Positions 43,520-52,993 are shown, counted from the first letter of the stretch. The stretch: 64,000 bases of DNA from Calditrichota bacterium (GCA_008501765.1 QQUE01000007.1:542186-606185); one strand, 5' to 3'. Program-made: numbers and translations. Notes: a model not told the origin generated them from the letters alone.

Positions 43520-45707
43520 ATTGCACCATGAGAGTTTTAGGTCCGACAGAATTAAATTGTACAATCACTCTTGCTTTCATGCCTTCCCCGGTAATGGCTT
43601 TGATAACTCCGGGCCCATATTGAGCATGCTGTACACGCATTCCTTTATCAAGTGATTGATTTTCTTGTGATATATTTTCGTAATCCGGCATGGATTGAGC
43701 ATTGTAATCGACACGTTTTCGCCTGGTAACCTGCCGTGCCGGACGACGGGTAAAAGCGTTGAACATCGTATGATGTTCGACGAGGTTTTGATCCAATTCG
43801 CGCAAAAACCGGGAGGGTGCACTATTCGAGCTCTCCCCGAAGCGCCTGCGATATGTACAAAATGATAAGTAAAGTTTTTCCTCCGCCCTGGTGGCACCGA
43901 CGTAAAACAAGCGCCGCTCCTCTTCGAGATCATCCCGGTTTTCAGCGCTGCGAGACAGAGGAAACAGGCCTTCTTCGCACCCGGTTATGAACACAACCGG
44001 GTATTCGAGCCCTTTGGCTGCGTGTAGCGTCATCAGCGTCACGGCCTTGTCCTTTTCATCGAGGCTGTCGATGTCCGTTATCAACGCGACTTCTTCAAGA
44101 AAAGAATCGAGACTGGCCTCCGGATTGCGGTCAAAATGCTCCCGGAGCCCATTTACCAGCTCGCGAATATTCTCGAGCCGTGAAAGGGATTCCGGCGTGT
44201 TTTCATCCTTAAAAATTTGCGGCATGCCGGTTTCTTCGATGAGCAAGCGTACCAGTTCCAACGGGGCGGCATCTTCTTTTGTGTCCATATATTTTTTCAT
44301 CATCTGATAAAAACGCCGAATACTGTTCAGTGCTTTTGTGCTGATTCCCGGTACCTCATCGACGAATTCGAGCACCTCAAACAGCGTGCATTTTTTAAGT
44401 AACGCATAGTGGCTCAACTTTTGGACCGTGGTCTCACCGATCGCTCTTCTGGGATAATTGATTATCCGCCGTAAACTTATCGAATCCAATGGGTTCACTA
44501 CTACCCGCAAATAAGCCAGGGCATCTTTGATTTCTTTGCGCTCATAAAAACGCAGACCGCCAATGACGACATAAGGCAGACCATTGCGGCGCAGGCCATC
44601 TTCCAAAGAGCGGCTTTGCGAGTTGGTGCGGTACAAAATAGCAATGTCTTTGAGTCCAATTGCCATCACATCCGTTTCACTTTTTAACTTTTGTACAACA
44701 AACTCGGCTTCTTCGTAATCAGTTCCACTTTCCAGCAGTTGAATTTTTGATCCCGGTTCCCGCTCCGTCCAAAGTTCCTTCTCATGGCGCCCGGAATTGT
44801 TGACGATGACCGAGTGGGCGGCTGCAATAATATTTTTCGTCGAGCGGTAGTTTTGCTCCAATCGATACACCTGGGCTTCGTCGAAACTTTTATTAAAATC
44901 GAGGATATTGCGTAAATCAGCGCCACGCCAGCGGTAAATTGACTGGTCATCATCGCCAACCACAAAAATATTTTTTGTATCCGCAGTTAGCAATCGCAAA
45001 AATTCAAATTGGGCGCGATTCGTGTCCTGAAATTCATCCACCAAAATGTATTTAAATTGTTGTGAATAACGCTTTAACACATCCGGGAATTCTTTGAAAA
45101 GCACCACTGGCATCATCAAAAGATCATCAAAATCCATGGCATTGTTTTGCCGTAGAAATTTAAGGTAGCGCTTATAAACTTCCGCTGCCACCTGCTCCAG
45201 TTCACTGGCTGCCATCTGGGCATATTTTTCCGGACCGACGAAGGCATTTTTTGCATTGCTAATATAATAATGGATGGCCTTGGCTGAGAAGCGTTCTTTG
45301 TTGATATTCAACTCTTCCATTATGATTTTTATGCAGCCCAACTGGTCTTGGGAATCATAAATATTAAAAGTTCGCTGCATGCCCAGTTTCTCCGCTTCCC
45401 GGCGCAAAATGCGTGCGCCGAGGCTGTGAAACGTGCCAATCCAGGAATCCCATGCCATGCCGATTCCCAATGTTCCGAGACGCTCCTTCATTTCTCCGGC
45501 GGCTTTGTTGGTAAAAGTCATTGCCATTATCTGGCTGGCATGGCATTTTGAGTTGGCAATCAACCAGGCAATACGGTAGGTTAAAACCCGGGTTTTGCCA
45601 CTGCCAGCGCCTGCGAGAACGAGAATCGGGCCATCTTGCGCGACAACGGCCTCGTGCTGTGCAGGATTGAGAGTATTTAATAAATTTTCTAACTGGTCTG
45701 CGGTCAA
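43497..45707 (-). CDS. pcrA: UvrD/PcrA-type superfamily 1 DNA helicase
   Basis: The 736-residue helicase contains all SF1A motifs: the Q-motif LNPAQHEAV, Walker A AGAGSGKTR, Walker B VDEFQDTNRAQ, GDDDQSIYRWRGAD, QNYRST, and the late motifs TLHAAKGLEYPVVF and VGATRAEEKL. It is a 3'-5' helicase acting in nucleotide-excision and replication-associated repair. The C-terminus has the PcrA/UvrD Tudor-like end (MRVQHAQYGPGVIKAI). The start is a TTG at 45707, directly abutting the mltG stop. Its ribosome-binding site GGAGG is formed by the last two glycine codons of mltG, indicating tight coupling. Confidence 0.94.
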   Translation of the reverse strand: MTADQLENLLNTLNPAQHEAVVAQDGPILVLAGAGSGKTRVLTYRIAWLIANSKCHASQIMAMTFTNKAAGEMKERLGTLGIGMAWDSWIGTFHSLGARILRREAEKLGMQRTFNIYDSQDQLGCIKIIMEELNINKERFSAKAIHYYISNAKNAFVGPEKYAQMAASELEQVAAEVYKRYLKFLRQNNAMDFDDLLMMPVVLFKEFPDVLKRYSQQFKYILVDEFQDTNRAQFEFLRLLTADTKNIFVVGDDDQSIYRWRGADLRNILDFNKSFDEAQVYRLEQNYRSTKNIIAAAHSVIVNNSGRHEKELWTEREPGSKIQLLESGTDYEEAEFVVQKLKSETDVMAIGLKDIAILYRTNSQSRSLEDGLRRNGLPYVVIGGLRFYERKEIKDALAYLRVVVNPLDSISLRRIINYPRRAIGETTVQKLSHYALLKKCTLFEVLEFVDEVPGISTKALNSIRRFYQMMKKYMDTKEDAAPLELVRLLIEETGMPQIFKDENTPESLSRLENIRELVNGLREHFDRNPEASLDSFLEEVALITDIDSLDEKDKAVTLMTLHAAKGLEYPVVFITGCEEGLFPLSRSAENRDDLEEERRLFYVGATRAEEKLYLSFCTYRRRFGESSNSAPSRFLRELDQNLVEHHTMFNAFTRRPARQVTRRKRVDYNAQSMPDYENISQENQSLDKGMRVQHAQYGPGVIKAITGEGMKARVIVQFNSVGPKTLMVQYANLQIL

Positions 45708-46730
45708 TTATCCTCCGTTTGCGGCTTTTTTCTGTCTGGCGACGTGCCGTCTAATTTTGTCAAATTCTCTTTTTGCACGGTTGTGCTGTTTTAAAGTCGT
45801 ACTGAAAACATGGGATCCATCGCCCTTGGCCACAAAATAAAGATAGGGCACATTTGCCGGATTGAGCGCAGCGATGATCGCCTCCTTACCCGGATTTTTA
45901 ATCGGGCCCGGGGGTAATCCATAATATTTATAAGTATTGTAGGGCGAATCAATGCGCAAATCTTTGTTCAAAAGCCGCCGCGGCCCATCCGGAATGATGT
46001 ACTGAATCGTCGGATCGGCCTGCAACCGGATACGCTTTTTGAGCCGATTATGATAGACGCCGGCAATGGTCGCATGCTCGGTTGGAAGTATGGCCTCGCC
46101 TTCAATAATTGAGGCGAGCGTAATAATTTCATGCAGGGAATATCCCAAATTCTCCGCTTTCTCTTGCGCATTTTGGGGAAGCTCTTTAAAAAACTGGCGA
46201 ACTAAAATGAGTGCTGCCTCCCTTGGTGGAATATCCCAATACATTTGGTAGGTTTCCGGATACAAATACCCTTCCAGATTATTCGCCGGTACTTTCACTT
46301 CCGCAGTGAAGCTACTATCAAAAACCAGTTCAATAAATTTCGTTGAATCGACATTGGCTTTGCGCGACAAAATGCCTGCGATTTGCCGCGCAGTGCTGCC
46401 CTCGGGAATCGTCACTTTTTCTTCAATCTGTCTGCTGGAATTTAAAAATCGCAGTAATTGCAGATTATTCAATGTCGGTGGCAATACAAATTTCCCAGCC
46501 TGTAGTTTGGTTTCATAGCCGCTCAATTTTGCCGCGATTCGAAACACGTTGGGATTCTGAATCGCATCTGCCTGGTACAAAGTTTGGGAAATGCGGCCAA
46601 TCCCCACACCTTTGGGAATAAAGATCGTCACACCACCGCCGTTATAATGCGGCCGGAAAAATATTGTGTAGGCTGCGAAAACTACAGCAAAAAGTAAAAA
46701 GACCAGAGAAAACTTAACTATTTTCTTCAT
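45708..46730 (-). CDS. mltG: Endolytic murein transglycosylase MltG
   Basis: The 340-residue protein has an N-terminal membrane anchor (FSLVFLLFAVVFAAYTIFF). A LysM-like region follows (IFIPKGVGIGRISQTLYQAD). The YceG catalytic domain contains the active-site Glu in LASIIEGEA. It also has HATIAGVYHNRLKKRIRLQA, DPTIQYI, SPYNTYKYYGLPPGPIKNPG and the terminal YLYFVAKGDGSHVFSTTLKQ blocks. It cuts nascent glycan strands at the inner membrane and so sets peptidoglycan chain ends. It precedes pcrA with no intergenic space. Its final GGAGGATAA serves both as codons and as the ribosome-binding site of pcrA. Confidence 0.94.
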   Translation of the reverse strand: MKKIVKFSLVFLLFAVVFAAYTIFFRPHYNGGGVTIFIPKGVGIGRISQTLYQADAIQNPNVFRIAAKLSGYETKLQAGKFVLPPTLNNLQLLRFLNSSRQIEEKVTIPEGSTARQIAGILSRKANVDSTKFIELVFDSSFTAEVKVPANNLEGYLYPETYQMYWDIPPREAALILVRQFFKELPQNAQEKAENLGYSLHEIITLASIIEGEAILPTEHATIAGVYHNRLKKRIRLQADPTIQYIIPDGPRRLLNKDLRIDSPYNTYKYYGLPPGPIKNPGKEAIIAALNPANVPYLYFVAKGDGSHVFSTTLKQHNRAKREFDKIRRHVARQKKAANGG

Positions 46731-46780
46731 TGTCCACGCGATCCATCCTGATTCGAGCGTTTGAAATTATTTGGCACCAT

Positions 46781-47422
46781 TTAATTAGTTCGAACTTTTG
46801 TCATTTTAAAAAAATATTTATAGATGAAAAGTCCGGCTGCGATAACATTCAATAAAAACAAAGACAAGAAAGTAAATTTTATACCATTCGATGAAGATGT
46901 GCCGATGGGATTATCGGGGTGCATCACCAATTCCACTTGCGAATCAGCCCACAGCAAAAACAAGGCAATACCAATCGTCATGGCTCCAACTATGCGGTTT
47001 GATTTCACCCACTCACTGGAAATCAAAATCCCAGAAGTAAAAATTAAAACCAATGCGCTATATTTATAAAGCGGCTCTGCTAAAAATATCACACCCCAAT
47101 TTGCAATCGCCGCCAAAATACTCACGAGCGTTCCAACCGCGTAAAACACAACCGAAACCCAGCCAGCCGAAAGAATCAATTGTCGGAGATGTGATTTATT
47201 GGTAATGAGTTGAATGAGCCCGATTAATGCTGTAAAAAATAAACCAACACGGCCAGTCTGAATCAAAGCAACATGGATGTACACGTAAAGTATGCCTTTT
47301 CCAATGCTGGATTCCGTCGGTGCAATCCATAAAATTATTGCACTACAAATGGCGATTAACAGAACAGCCGGCCAGATTTTTTTAACCGGCCAATTCTTCC
47401 AGTTTAATTTGTCACTATTCAC
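46781..47422 (-). CDS. CcmC/CcsA-like cytochrome c assembly membrane protein
   Basis: The ~213-residue protein has about six membrane segments. Its layout resembles CcmC: the APTESSIGKGILYVYIHVAL segment with a His at the end of helix 2 start, and a second His in QVELVMHPDNP. The tryptophan-rich haem-handling motif that defines the family (WGTWWTWD-like) is reduced to NWGVIFLAEPLYKY, so it may not bind haem normally. The GTG at 47422 follows GGAACC; a longer TTG start at 47449 would overlap the neighbouring CPBP-gene end. No other cytochrome-maturation gene is in the window. It might be a diverged haem transporter or unrelated. Confidence 0.5.
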   Translation of the reverse strand: MNSDKLNWKNWPVKKIWPAVLLIAICSAIILWIAPTESSIGKGILYVYIHVALIQTGRVGLFFTALIGLIQLITNKSHLRQLILSAGWVSVVFYAVGTLVSILAAIANWGVIFLAEPLYKYSALVLIFTSGILISSEWVKSNRIVGAMTIGIALFLLWADSQVELVMHPDNPIGTSSSNGIKFTFLSLFLLNVIAAGLFIYKYFFKMTKVRTN

Positions 47423-47455
47423 ATTCGGTTCCAAAATATAAAAAAACAATGCAAA

Positions 47456-48175
47456 TCATCGGGCACCGTTTTGCAAAAAATAGAAAAAATCGTAAAATGA
47501 GTGCGTATATACCGCCACGGCCAATCCACGATGAACAAACAACAAGCCCAGGATGCAACCAGCCACAAATCTGAAAGTAAAAGAAGACCAGGCAAAAAAC
47601 TCAAACGAGGCATAGTGAAATACTGAAAAAATCACTGAAGAAACGAAGGTAGCAATGGAAATTTGCAGCCACCTTTTCGATTGCATCAACTGGTTGAGCA
47701 ATAGAAGTAGAAAACCCAGCATAATGAGTCGAAAAAGAATCTCTTCATAAATTCCGGCTGATGCAGCCATTAAAATTTGAGGCAGCATTTCTTTCAGTCC
47801 TTCAATACCCCCTGTTTGCAGGCTTAATATCTGATTCGTTATTACACGTGTCACCGTTCCTAATAATGTCGCATAGATCAGACTCTCGATGATGACCATA
47901 AAATAAGCATAATAACGCGGAAAAACATAACCGCGGTTTCGGGCTAAATATATGGCAGCAAGGGTGACTAATAAATAAAAACTCAATAAAAAAACCGGCT
48001 CCGCAAGGCCAAACGCAGCAAAAAAATCTTTGAGAAACAATTCCGCCGAGTTGCGCACATCAAGGATCATATCCTGATATTGTATTTTTACTACGATTTC
48101 ATAAAATACAATCAAAGGAAGTATTACGGGTAAGCTAAAAGCTAAATATCTGGTTTTTTTGATATAGTCTGTCAC
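47456..48175 (-). CDS. CPBP (CAAX/Abi) family intramembrane metalloprotease
   Basis: The 239-residue protein has about seven membrane segments and the three motifs of the CPBP family. These are GIYEEILFRLIML (EExxxR), VIFSVFHYASF (FxxxH) and VYTHSFYDFFY (HxxxD-like). In this fold the two Glu and two His residues bind the catalytic metal. Family members process prenylated proteins or act in bacteriocin immunity; the function here is unknown. A GTG start follows GGAA. The intergenic region upstream contains a strong terminator-like hairpin. Confidence 0.8.
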   Translation of the reverse strand: MTDYIKKTRYLAFSLPVILPLIVFYEIVVKIQYQDMILDVRNSAELFLKDFFAAFGLAEPVFLLSFYLLVTLAAIYLARNRGYVFPRYYAYFMVIIESLIYATLLGTVTRVITNQILSLQTGGIEGLKEMLPQILMAASAGIYEEILFRLIMLGFLLLLLNQLMQSKRWLQISIATFVSSVIFSVFHYASFEFFAWSSFTFRFVAGCILGLLFVHRGLAVAVYTHSFYDFFYFLQNGAR

Positions 48176-48285
48176 AAAATTTCCATGCGATAAATTCGAT
48201 AATCCAGGTGCAATTAATGACGACCGGCGTCCGTTCGCTCTGAATGACTAAAGACAATTTTTCCGACAAAATGAACCCAACATTA

Positions 48286-48315
48286 AAAATGGCCTGAGTG
48301 CATTCAGGCCATTTT
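48286..48315. terminator. Bidirectional terminator-like hairpin
   Basis: AAAATGGCCTGA (48286-48297) and TCAGGCCATTTT (48304-48315) form a perfect 12-bp stem with a 6-base loop. Because the stem ends in A and T runs it can work as an intrinsic terminator on either strand. It lies between the Nudix gene's 3' end (48427) and the CPBP gene's start (48175), on the minus strand. Confidence 0.8.
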
Positions 48316-48426
48316 AAAAGTGCCTTAAATTTTAAAATAATAAGACAAAACAAAACTTGTAAAGATAGAGAATAGGCAGAGAAATGTCAATACGAATTTA
48401 TTTGTGCAGAGTCAATCGAAAGAGAG

Positions 48427-48975
48427 TTATTTCTGTTTTAAGTAACGATTTACAAAATACAATCCCGTGTAAATCCGTGGATCAATTAATGAGCCACTTG
48501 CAGATTTTTTTTCGAGCCAGTCAAATGCATCCTGCAAGGGAATTTTATGCACAGAAATATTTTCAGTCTCATCTCCCCCGCCCTCATCCACTTTTGTGCA
48601 ATTAAAAGCCATGTAGAAATTTACTATTTCGGTGCTTGAACCGGGACTAGTGGGCGCTGTCATCAGATAAGAAAGTTCATCGGTTTCATAGCCTCCCTCT
48701 TCCAAAAGCTCACGCTTTGCGGCTGTTTCAAAAAGCTCATCACGAAAATCCAGCTCATCGCCAGCCATGCCGGCAGGATATTCGATTACATTTTTATGCA
48801 ATACGATCCTGTATTGCTCGATAAAAATAATTTCATGTGCCGCGGTCAGCGGAATGATGAGCACAATACCCTGCGCACGCACATTGTGCATGTATTCTTT
48901 ATCATCGTATTCCATCATCGCCAGATATTGTCCGTGATAATGTACTTTGGCATCCCAGTTGTTTTTTAATTCCAT
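48427..48975 (-). CDS. Nudix hydrolase (ADP-ribose pyrophosphatase-like)
   Basis: The 182-residue protein carries a Nudix box, GDELDFRDELFETAAKREL followed by LEEGGYETDEL. The catalytic E-x7-REUxEExGU core is intact. The first part is two residues longer than usual if counted from the second Gly, but PAGMAGDELD gives normal spacing. The N-terminal strand IPLTAAHEIIFIEQYRIVL and the P-G/S-S-T-E-I segment after the box are typical of ADP-ribose/sugar-nucleotide pyrophosphatases. It would hydrolyse ADP-ribose or a related NDP-linked compound in the cytoplasm. It is 20 bases downstream of the PLP-dependent desulfhydrase gene. Confidence 0.88.
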   Translation of the reverse strand: MELKNNWDAKVHYHGQYLAMMEYDDKEYMHNVRAQGIVLIIPLTAAHEIIFIEQYRIVLHKNVIEYPAGMAGDELDFRDELFETAAKRELLEEGGYETDELSYLMTAPTSPGSSTEIVNFYMAFNCTKVDEGGGDETENISVHKIPLQDAFDWLEKKSASGSLIDPRIYTGLYFVNRYLKQK

Positions 48976-48995
48976 GCACCGGTCATTTCATCAAT

Positions 48996-49982
48996 TTAGA
49001 AAAACAGATCCCGTTTCGGAAAAAGGCTGAACACGCCGCCCGTATGCCAAAACAAAATATTTTTATCAGCAGCAATCGCTCCACTCTGAATCAAGTTTTT
49101 CAGGGCAAACATGGTTTTCCCTGTATATACCGGATCGATGAGAATGCCTTCCAACATTGCAACTTGCTTGATAACATCGATTTCTTCCTGGCTGGAGAGG
49201 CCGTAGCCTTTGCCGACAAATCCATCGATTATTTTAATTTTTTCTTGTGGCCAAGTGAATTCCGGCATATATTTTTGTTTAAATTCACCAGCGATTTCAT
49301 TGACAACTTTATTAAAATAGGGGGCATCATCACAAACATTCACACCCCATATTTCAAAATTCACTTCGAAAAGTCCTGCCCCAAGCATGAGCCCGGCGTA
49401 AGTTCCACCGGAACCGACGGCACAAAGCATAATGTCAATGTGTATATTGGCCGATTTTAGCTGCACCAAGATTTCTTCCATAGCTGCGATGTAACCCCAG
49501 GCGCCAAGCGAATTTGATCCACCTTCGGGGATCACATAGGCGTTCAAACCCTGTTTTTTATATTCATCTGCCAACGCAGCCATGATATTTAAATTGTCAG
49601 CATATTCCTCGGCAGTGACATAAGTTATCTCGGAATCGACCAAAAGATTGATCATCAGGTTGCCATCCCGGGCGGCTGTCCGGTTGCCGCGCAAAACGAC
49701 GTGACTTTTCATGCCCAGTTTCGCGGCAGCAACCGCCGTTGCACGTGCGTGATTTGACTGAATTCCACCACATGTAATTACAATATCTGCCTGTTTTTTC
49801 TGTGCATCGGCCAATAAAAATTCAAGCTTGCGAATTTTATTTCCAGACATGCCGACACCGGTATAATCATCCCGTTTCATCCATATTTTAGGACCTTCGA
49901 AAGCACAGGTCAATCGCTCAAGCGATTGAACTGGTGTTGGAAGATGCGCCAACTGCAGGCGATCAATGTAGTCTATTTTCAT
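48996..49982 (-). CDS. PLP-dependent D-cysteine desulfhydrase / ACC deaminase family enzyme
   Basis: The 328-residue fold-type-II PLP enzyme has the family signatures LPTPVQSLERL, WMKRDDYTGVGMSGNKIRKL (the GNKxRK lysine binds PLP) and TCGGIQSNHARATA, and the glycine-rich phosphate loop AVGSGGTYAGLMLG. Substrate residues that distinguish D-cysteine desulfhydrase from ACC deaminase were not resolved. ACC deaminases usually carry specific Glu/Leu pairs, so D-cysteine desulfhydrase or a D-amino-acid/cysteate lyase is more likely. It makes pyruvate, ammonia and a sulfur product. The ATG at 49982 is preceded by AAGGCGGTGAC. It lies next to a Nudix gene downstream and a DegT aminotransferase upstream. 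Confidence 0.86.
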   Translation of the reverse strand: MKIDYIDRLQLAHLPTPVQSLERLTCAFEGPKIWMKRDDYTGVGMSGNKIRKLEFLLADAQKKQADIVITCGGIQSNHARATAVAAAKLGMKSHVVLRGNRTAARDGNLMINLLVDSEITYVTAEEYADNLNIMAALADEYKKQGLNAYVIPEGGSNSLGAWGYIAAMEEILVQLKSANIHIDIMLCAVGSGGTYAGLMLGAGLFEVNFEIWGVNVCDDAPYFNKVVNEIAGEFKQKYMPEFTWPQEKIKIIDGFVGKGYGLSSQEEIDVIKQVAMLEGILIDPVYTGKTMFALKNLIQSGAIAADKNILFWHTGGVFSLFPKRDLFF

Positions 49983-50059
49983 TTTGTCACCGCCTTTTTA
50001 AGTTTAAAGCATAGATCATTTGGAATAAAATGAATGACCGCAGGAAGCTAAATATTATC

Positions 50060-51283
50060 TCAATAGAGCTCTTGCCGGTTTTCATATACTTTAACTATAG
50101 CATCGACAATTTGATCAATAATTTTTTCATTATTTAATAAAACAGCCTGCGGCAGCCAGAGCGCTTCCTCATAACACGCCTTATGCGTGTGTTGCAGACT
50201 GGAATTTTCGACATCGAATTTGTCTTGCAAGAGGTGTGTAAATGGCCCAAAACTCTTGTTTTTAAAAAGCGGCTGCTCATATAATGGAATGGAGTAACCA
50301 CCACTGCAAGGCACACCTTCTGCCTGCAATGCTTTTAGGAATTCGCCTTTTCCGAGTTCATCAAAGAGTTCACTTTGGTAACGAAAAATATATAAATGGC
50401 AGGAATCACCGGTTATCCGCTCATCGCGCTTAAGCACTGAAAAGCCCGGGATATCTTTTAATTTTTCATTTAAACGTCGCACACTTTCCTGGCGTTTTTG
50501 CAAATGTCCCGGATAGCGCTGTAATTGGGCCCGCAAAATCGCACCCTGAAATTCGGTCATGCGCAGATTGCTTCCCAAATGATAATGTTCGTACCAAATT
50601 CCGCCTTCAACACGACCGCAATTGGCGTAACTTCGCGCCAAATTCGCATGTTCTTCATCGTCGGTGAGAATAATTCCACCCTCAGCTGAGTTGAGATTTT
50701 TTGATGATTGAAAACTGAAGCAACCAAAATTGCTGGTAGCGCCAATTTTCCGGCCGCGCCATTCAGAACCCCAGGCCTGAGCCGCATCTTCAATCACAAA
50801 AAGATCGTTTTTGCTGGCGATTTGAGAAACTGCATCGAGGTCCACAGGGCGTCCTGCAAAGTGAACCGGCATAATCGCCCGGGTTTTGTCGGTGATAGCC
50901 TGTTCAATTAATGTCGGATCAATGTTGTATGTTTCCGGATCAATATCGACGAACACAGGTATAGCTCCATTGATGAGAATCGCGGTTGCCGAAGCTACAA
51001 ATGTATATGCCGGCACGATGACCTCATCCCCGGCCTGCAATCCGAGCGCGCGCAAAGATGCTTCCAGCGCTGTGGTTCCGCTGCTGGCCGCAATAGCAAA
51101 CTCAGCATCCTGAAACTTGGCAAATTCCTGCTCAAACTCATAAACTTCTTCCCCATGCAAAGACCCCCATTTTCCACTCTCAAGTACACGCTGCAAGGCA
51201 TCTTTTTCATTCTGATCCCAAATTGGCCAATCGACCAGGGGATCGGCAAACATTTTTTTTCCACCATTTATAGCCAGTTTCAC
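50060..51283 (-). CDS. DegT/DnrJ/EryC1/StrS-family aminotransferase
   Basis: The 407-residue fold-type-I PLP enzyme has the hallmark blocks: AIAASSGTTALEASLRALGL (phosphate binding), DEVIVPAYTFVASATAILIN, PVFVDIDPETYNIDP, VIEDAAQAWGSEWRGRKIG and FGCFSFQSSKNLNSAEGG, whose Lys forms the Schiff base. Such enzymes transaminate keto-sugars, or amino-cyclitol precursors, for glycoconjugates and secondary metabolites. The GTG start is preceded by AAAGGA. No sugar-nucleotide biosynthesis cluster is present around it, so the substrate is not predictable. It stands apart from the PLP lyase by 77 bases and may be co-transcribed. Confidence 0.92.
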   Translation of the reverse strand: MKLAINGGKKMFADPLVDWPIWDQNEKDALQRVLESGKWGSLHGEEVYEFEQEFAKFQDAEFAIAASSGTTALEASLRALGLQAGDEVIVPAYTFVASATAILINGAIPVFVDIDPETYNIDPTLIEQAITDKTRAIMPVHFAGRPVDLDAVSQIASKNDLFVIEDAAQAWGSEWRGRKIGATSNFGCFSFQSSKNLNSAEGGIILTDDEEHANLARSYANCGRVEGGIWYEHYHLGSNLRMTEFQGAILRAQLQRYPGHLQKRQESVRRLNEKLKDIPGFSVLKRDERITGDSCHLYIFRYQSELFDELGKGEFLKALQAEGVPCSGGYSIPLYEQPLFKNKSFGPFTHLLQDKFDVENSSLQHTHKACYEEALWLPQAVLLNNEKIIDQIVDAIVKVYENRQELY

Positions 51284-51313
51284 TTTTAATATATCCTTTC
51301 AATTTTATGTAAT

Positions 51314-52012
51314 TTAGAATGTATACTCATCATCACTTGCAGGGATTTCGGCCGGAATTTTTTTAACCGCATGCAGTTTAAAACTTGCGATAATTTCTTC
51401 AATCTCGAAACGTGCTGTTTCGTATCCCGGAATTGATAATTGAGCTGAAATTATATACCCAAAACTATCACTTACAACTGTTGTCACTATCCAGATATCA
51501 CGGGCTTTCGCGTTGTTAAATTGTAAAACGTAATAGGCTGCGTCGTAGCGCCCATTGAGGTTTTCTGTTACGTTTTGCAAAAATTCGAACCTGGCATTTT
51601 TACTTTGTTTTAAAAAATCATTTCTGCAGCGTAATGCAAGTTCTTTGGCAGATTTGATGGAAACGAGTTTAATCGCCGCTACTTCAACCAGAGCATAACT
51701 GGTTGAATCCACTTGTTTTCGAAATTCGACAACCGGGCGCATATTGGTAAACACGGACAACAATGTATCTTCCTCGCCAAAATAATTTTGGTCTGCCCGT
51801 TGTTCGATCTCCCACTCAGTTGAGGGCACAGAAATGGAGAATCCCAACCACGGATGATAAAATTCGTTGTCCTTAATTACCGCATTTGGAAACTGATCCG
51901 GCCGGACTTGATTTCTGAGAAGGCTTTTCACATAAAATAAAGTTGAGACAACTATTACCAACGAAATCAAAAGTAAGCCAAGATGTATTTTAAATTTTTT
52001 ATCTGCATCCAT
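51314..52012 (-). CDS. Hypothetical membrane-anchored protein
   Basis: The 232-residue protein has one N-terminal membrane segment (LGLLLISLVIVVSTLFYVKS). An extracytoplasmic alpha/beta domain follows, beginning NEFYHPWLGFSISVPSTEWE and containing a YAAYYVLQFNNAKARDIWIV-like strand pair. This layout recalls DcrB/PsbP-like (DUF1795) domains, but the similarity is only by pattern. It is 30 bases upstream of the DegT aminotransferase gene. No function can be assigned. Confidence 0.6.
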   Translation of the reverse strand: MDADKKFKIHLGLLLISLVIVVSTLFYVKSLLRNQVRPDQFPNAVIKDNEFYHPWLGFSISVPSTEWEIEQRADQNYFGEEDTLLSVFTNMRPVVEFRKQVDSTSYALVEVAAIKLVSIKSAKELALRCRNDFLKQSKNARFEFLQNVTENLNGRYDAAYYVLQFNNAKARDIWIVTTVVSDSFGYIISAQLSIPGYETARFEIEEIIASFKLHAVKKIPAEIPASDDEYTF

Positions 52013-52078
52013 TTTTTATCACACACACTACACTGAAGATAGTTTTATTTGCAGATGCTTAATTAATCCGATCTATTT

Positions 52079-52993
52079 TCAGACAAGAATAAACGGCATC
52101 GGGGTGAACGAAAAAAAGAAAATTAAAAATAAAAACCAGGCAAGGACTTTCCTCTTTAAATCCAGCGGTTCGTAATCATTCAAAGTTTCCGGGTGTTTGG
52201 CGCCAACCCAGATTAAGATAAAAACAAGGACAGCCCACGGCGTATAAAAATGCACACACAAAAGCGTAAATCCCGCAATTGAGATCGGATAAATGTACCT
52301 GGTTTTTGAACCAAAAAGGGAATAGAGAACATGTCCGCCGTCGAGCTGGCCGATTGGCAATAAATTTAATGCGGTGACGAACAATCCCGCCCAGCCTGCA
52401 TAGGCCAACGGGTGTAAAAAGATATCGTATTTTCCGGGGTCATCACCGATGACCAACCATGCGATTCCTTTAAAAAATAAGGATTCACCCAAATAGAGTC
52501 CCGGTGAATTTGCACCAGTTTGGAGCGTAACTTCCGACATCGACAATCCCCAATATAGAAATGGAATCACCAAAATCAACCCAGCCAGCGGACCACCACC
52601 GCCGATATCAAAAAGCATTTTTCTGTTCGTCATTCTGCCCTGCATGCGAATGACAGCACCCATGGTCCCAAAGGGATTTAAAGGCGGTGGAATGGGAATA
52701 AAATAGGGCAGCGTCGCTTGCATTCCATATTTTTTGCACATCAAATAATGGCCCATTTCATGGCTGTAAAGAATGCTCATTATTCCAAAACTGTACCACA
52801 AACCCGCTGTGTAAGTGCCGTGTAAAAACACACCGGCGGCAAAGGTCGACAGAAATGTCAATACGAATAGAACATATATCGTGCGCCGATTTTTACCGCT
52901 CATCAGTTTGTGAAAAAACATGTGCCGGCGCGAAAGCGGTTGGTTGTACGGATATGTCAAGTTTTCAATTTGCTGTGCTTGGTTCGATTTCAA
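52079..52993 (-). CDS. Site-2 protease-like (M50) membrane metalloprotease
   Basis: The ~304-residue protein has about six membrane segments and the M50 motifs. The zinc motif is HEMGH (ILYSHEMGHYLMCKKYG), and the third ligand region is LNLLPIGQLDGGHVLYSLFG. The intervening IPIPPPLNPFGTMGAVIRMQ is typical of the short bacterial/chloroplast EGY-like S2P subgroup, which lacks the PDZ domain. It should cut membrane-embedded substrates, such as anti-sigma factors, inside the bilayer. The TTG at 52993 has AAAGGCGG just upstream and is preferred over a TTG at 53035. It is 30 bases or more from its neighbours and may be co-transcribed with the SAM-hydrolase gene. Confidence 0.85.
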   Translation of the reverse strand: MKSNQAQQIENLTYPYNQPLSRRHMFFHKLMSGKNRRTIYVLFVLTFLSTFAAGVFLHGTYTAGLWYSFGIMSILYSHEMGHYLMCKKYGMQATLPYFIPIPPPLNPFGTMGAVIRMQGRMTNRKMLFDIGGGGPLAGLILVIPFLYWGLSMSEVTLQTGANSPGLYLGESLFFKGIAWLVIGDDPGKYDIFLHPLAYAGWAGLFVTALNLLPIGQLDGGHVLYSLFGSKTRYIYPISIAGFTLLCVHFYTPWAVLVFILIWVGAKHPETLNDYEPLDLKRKVLAWFLFLIFFFSFTPMPFILV

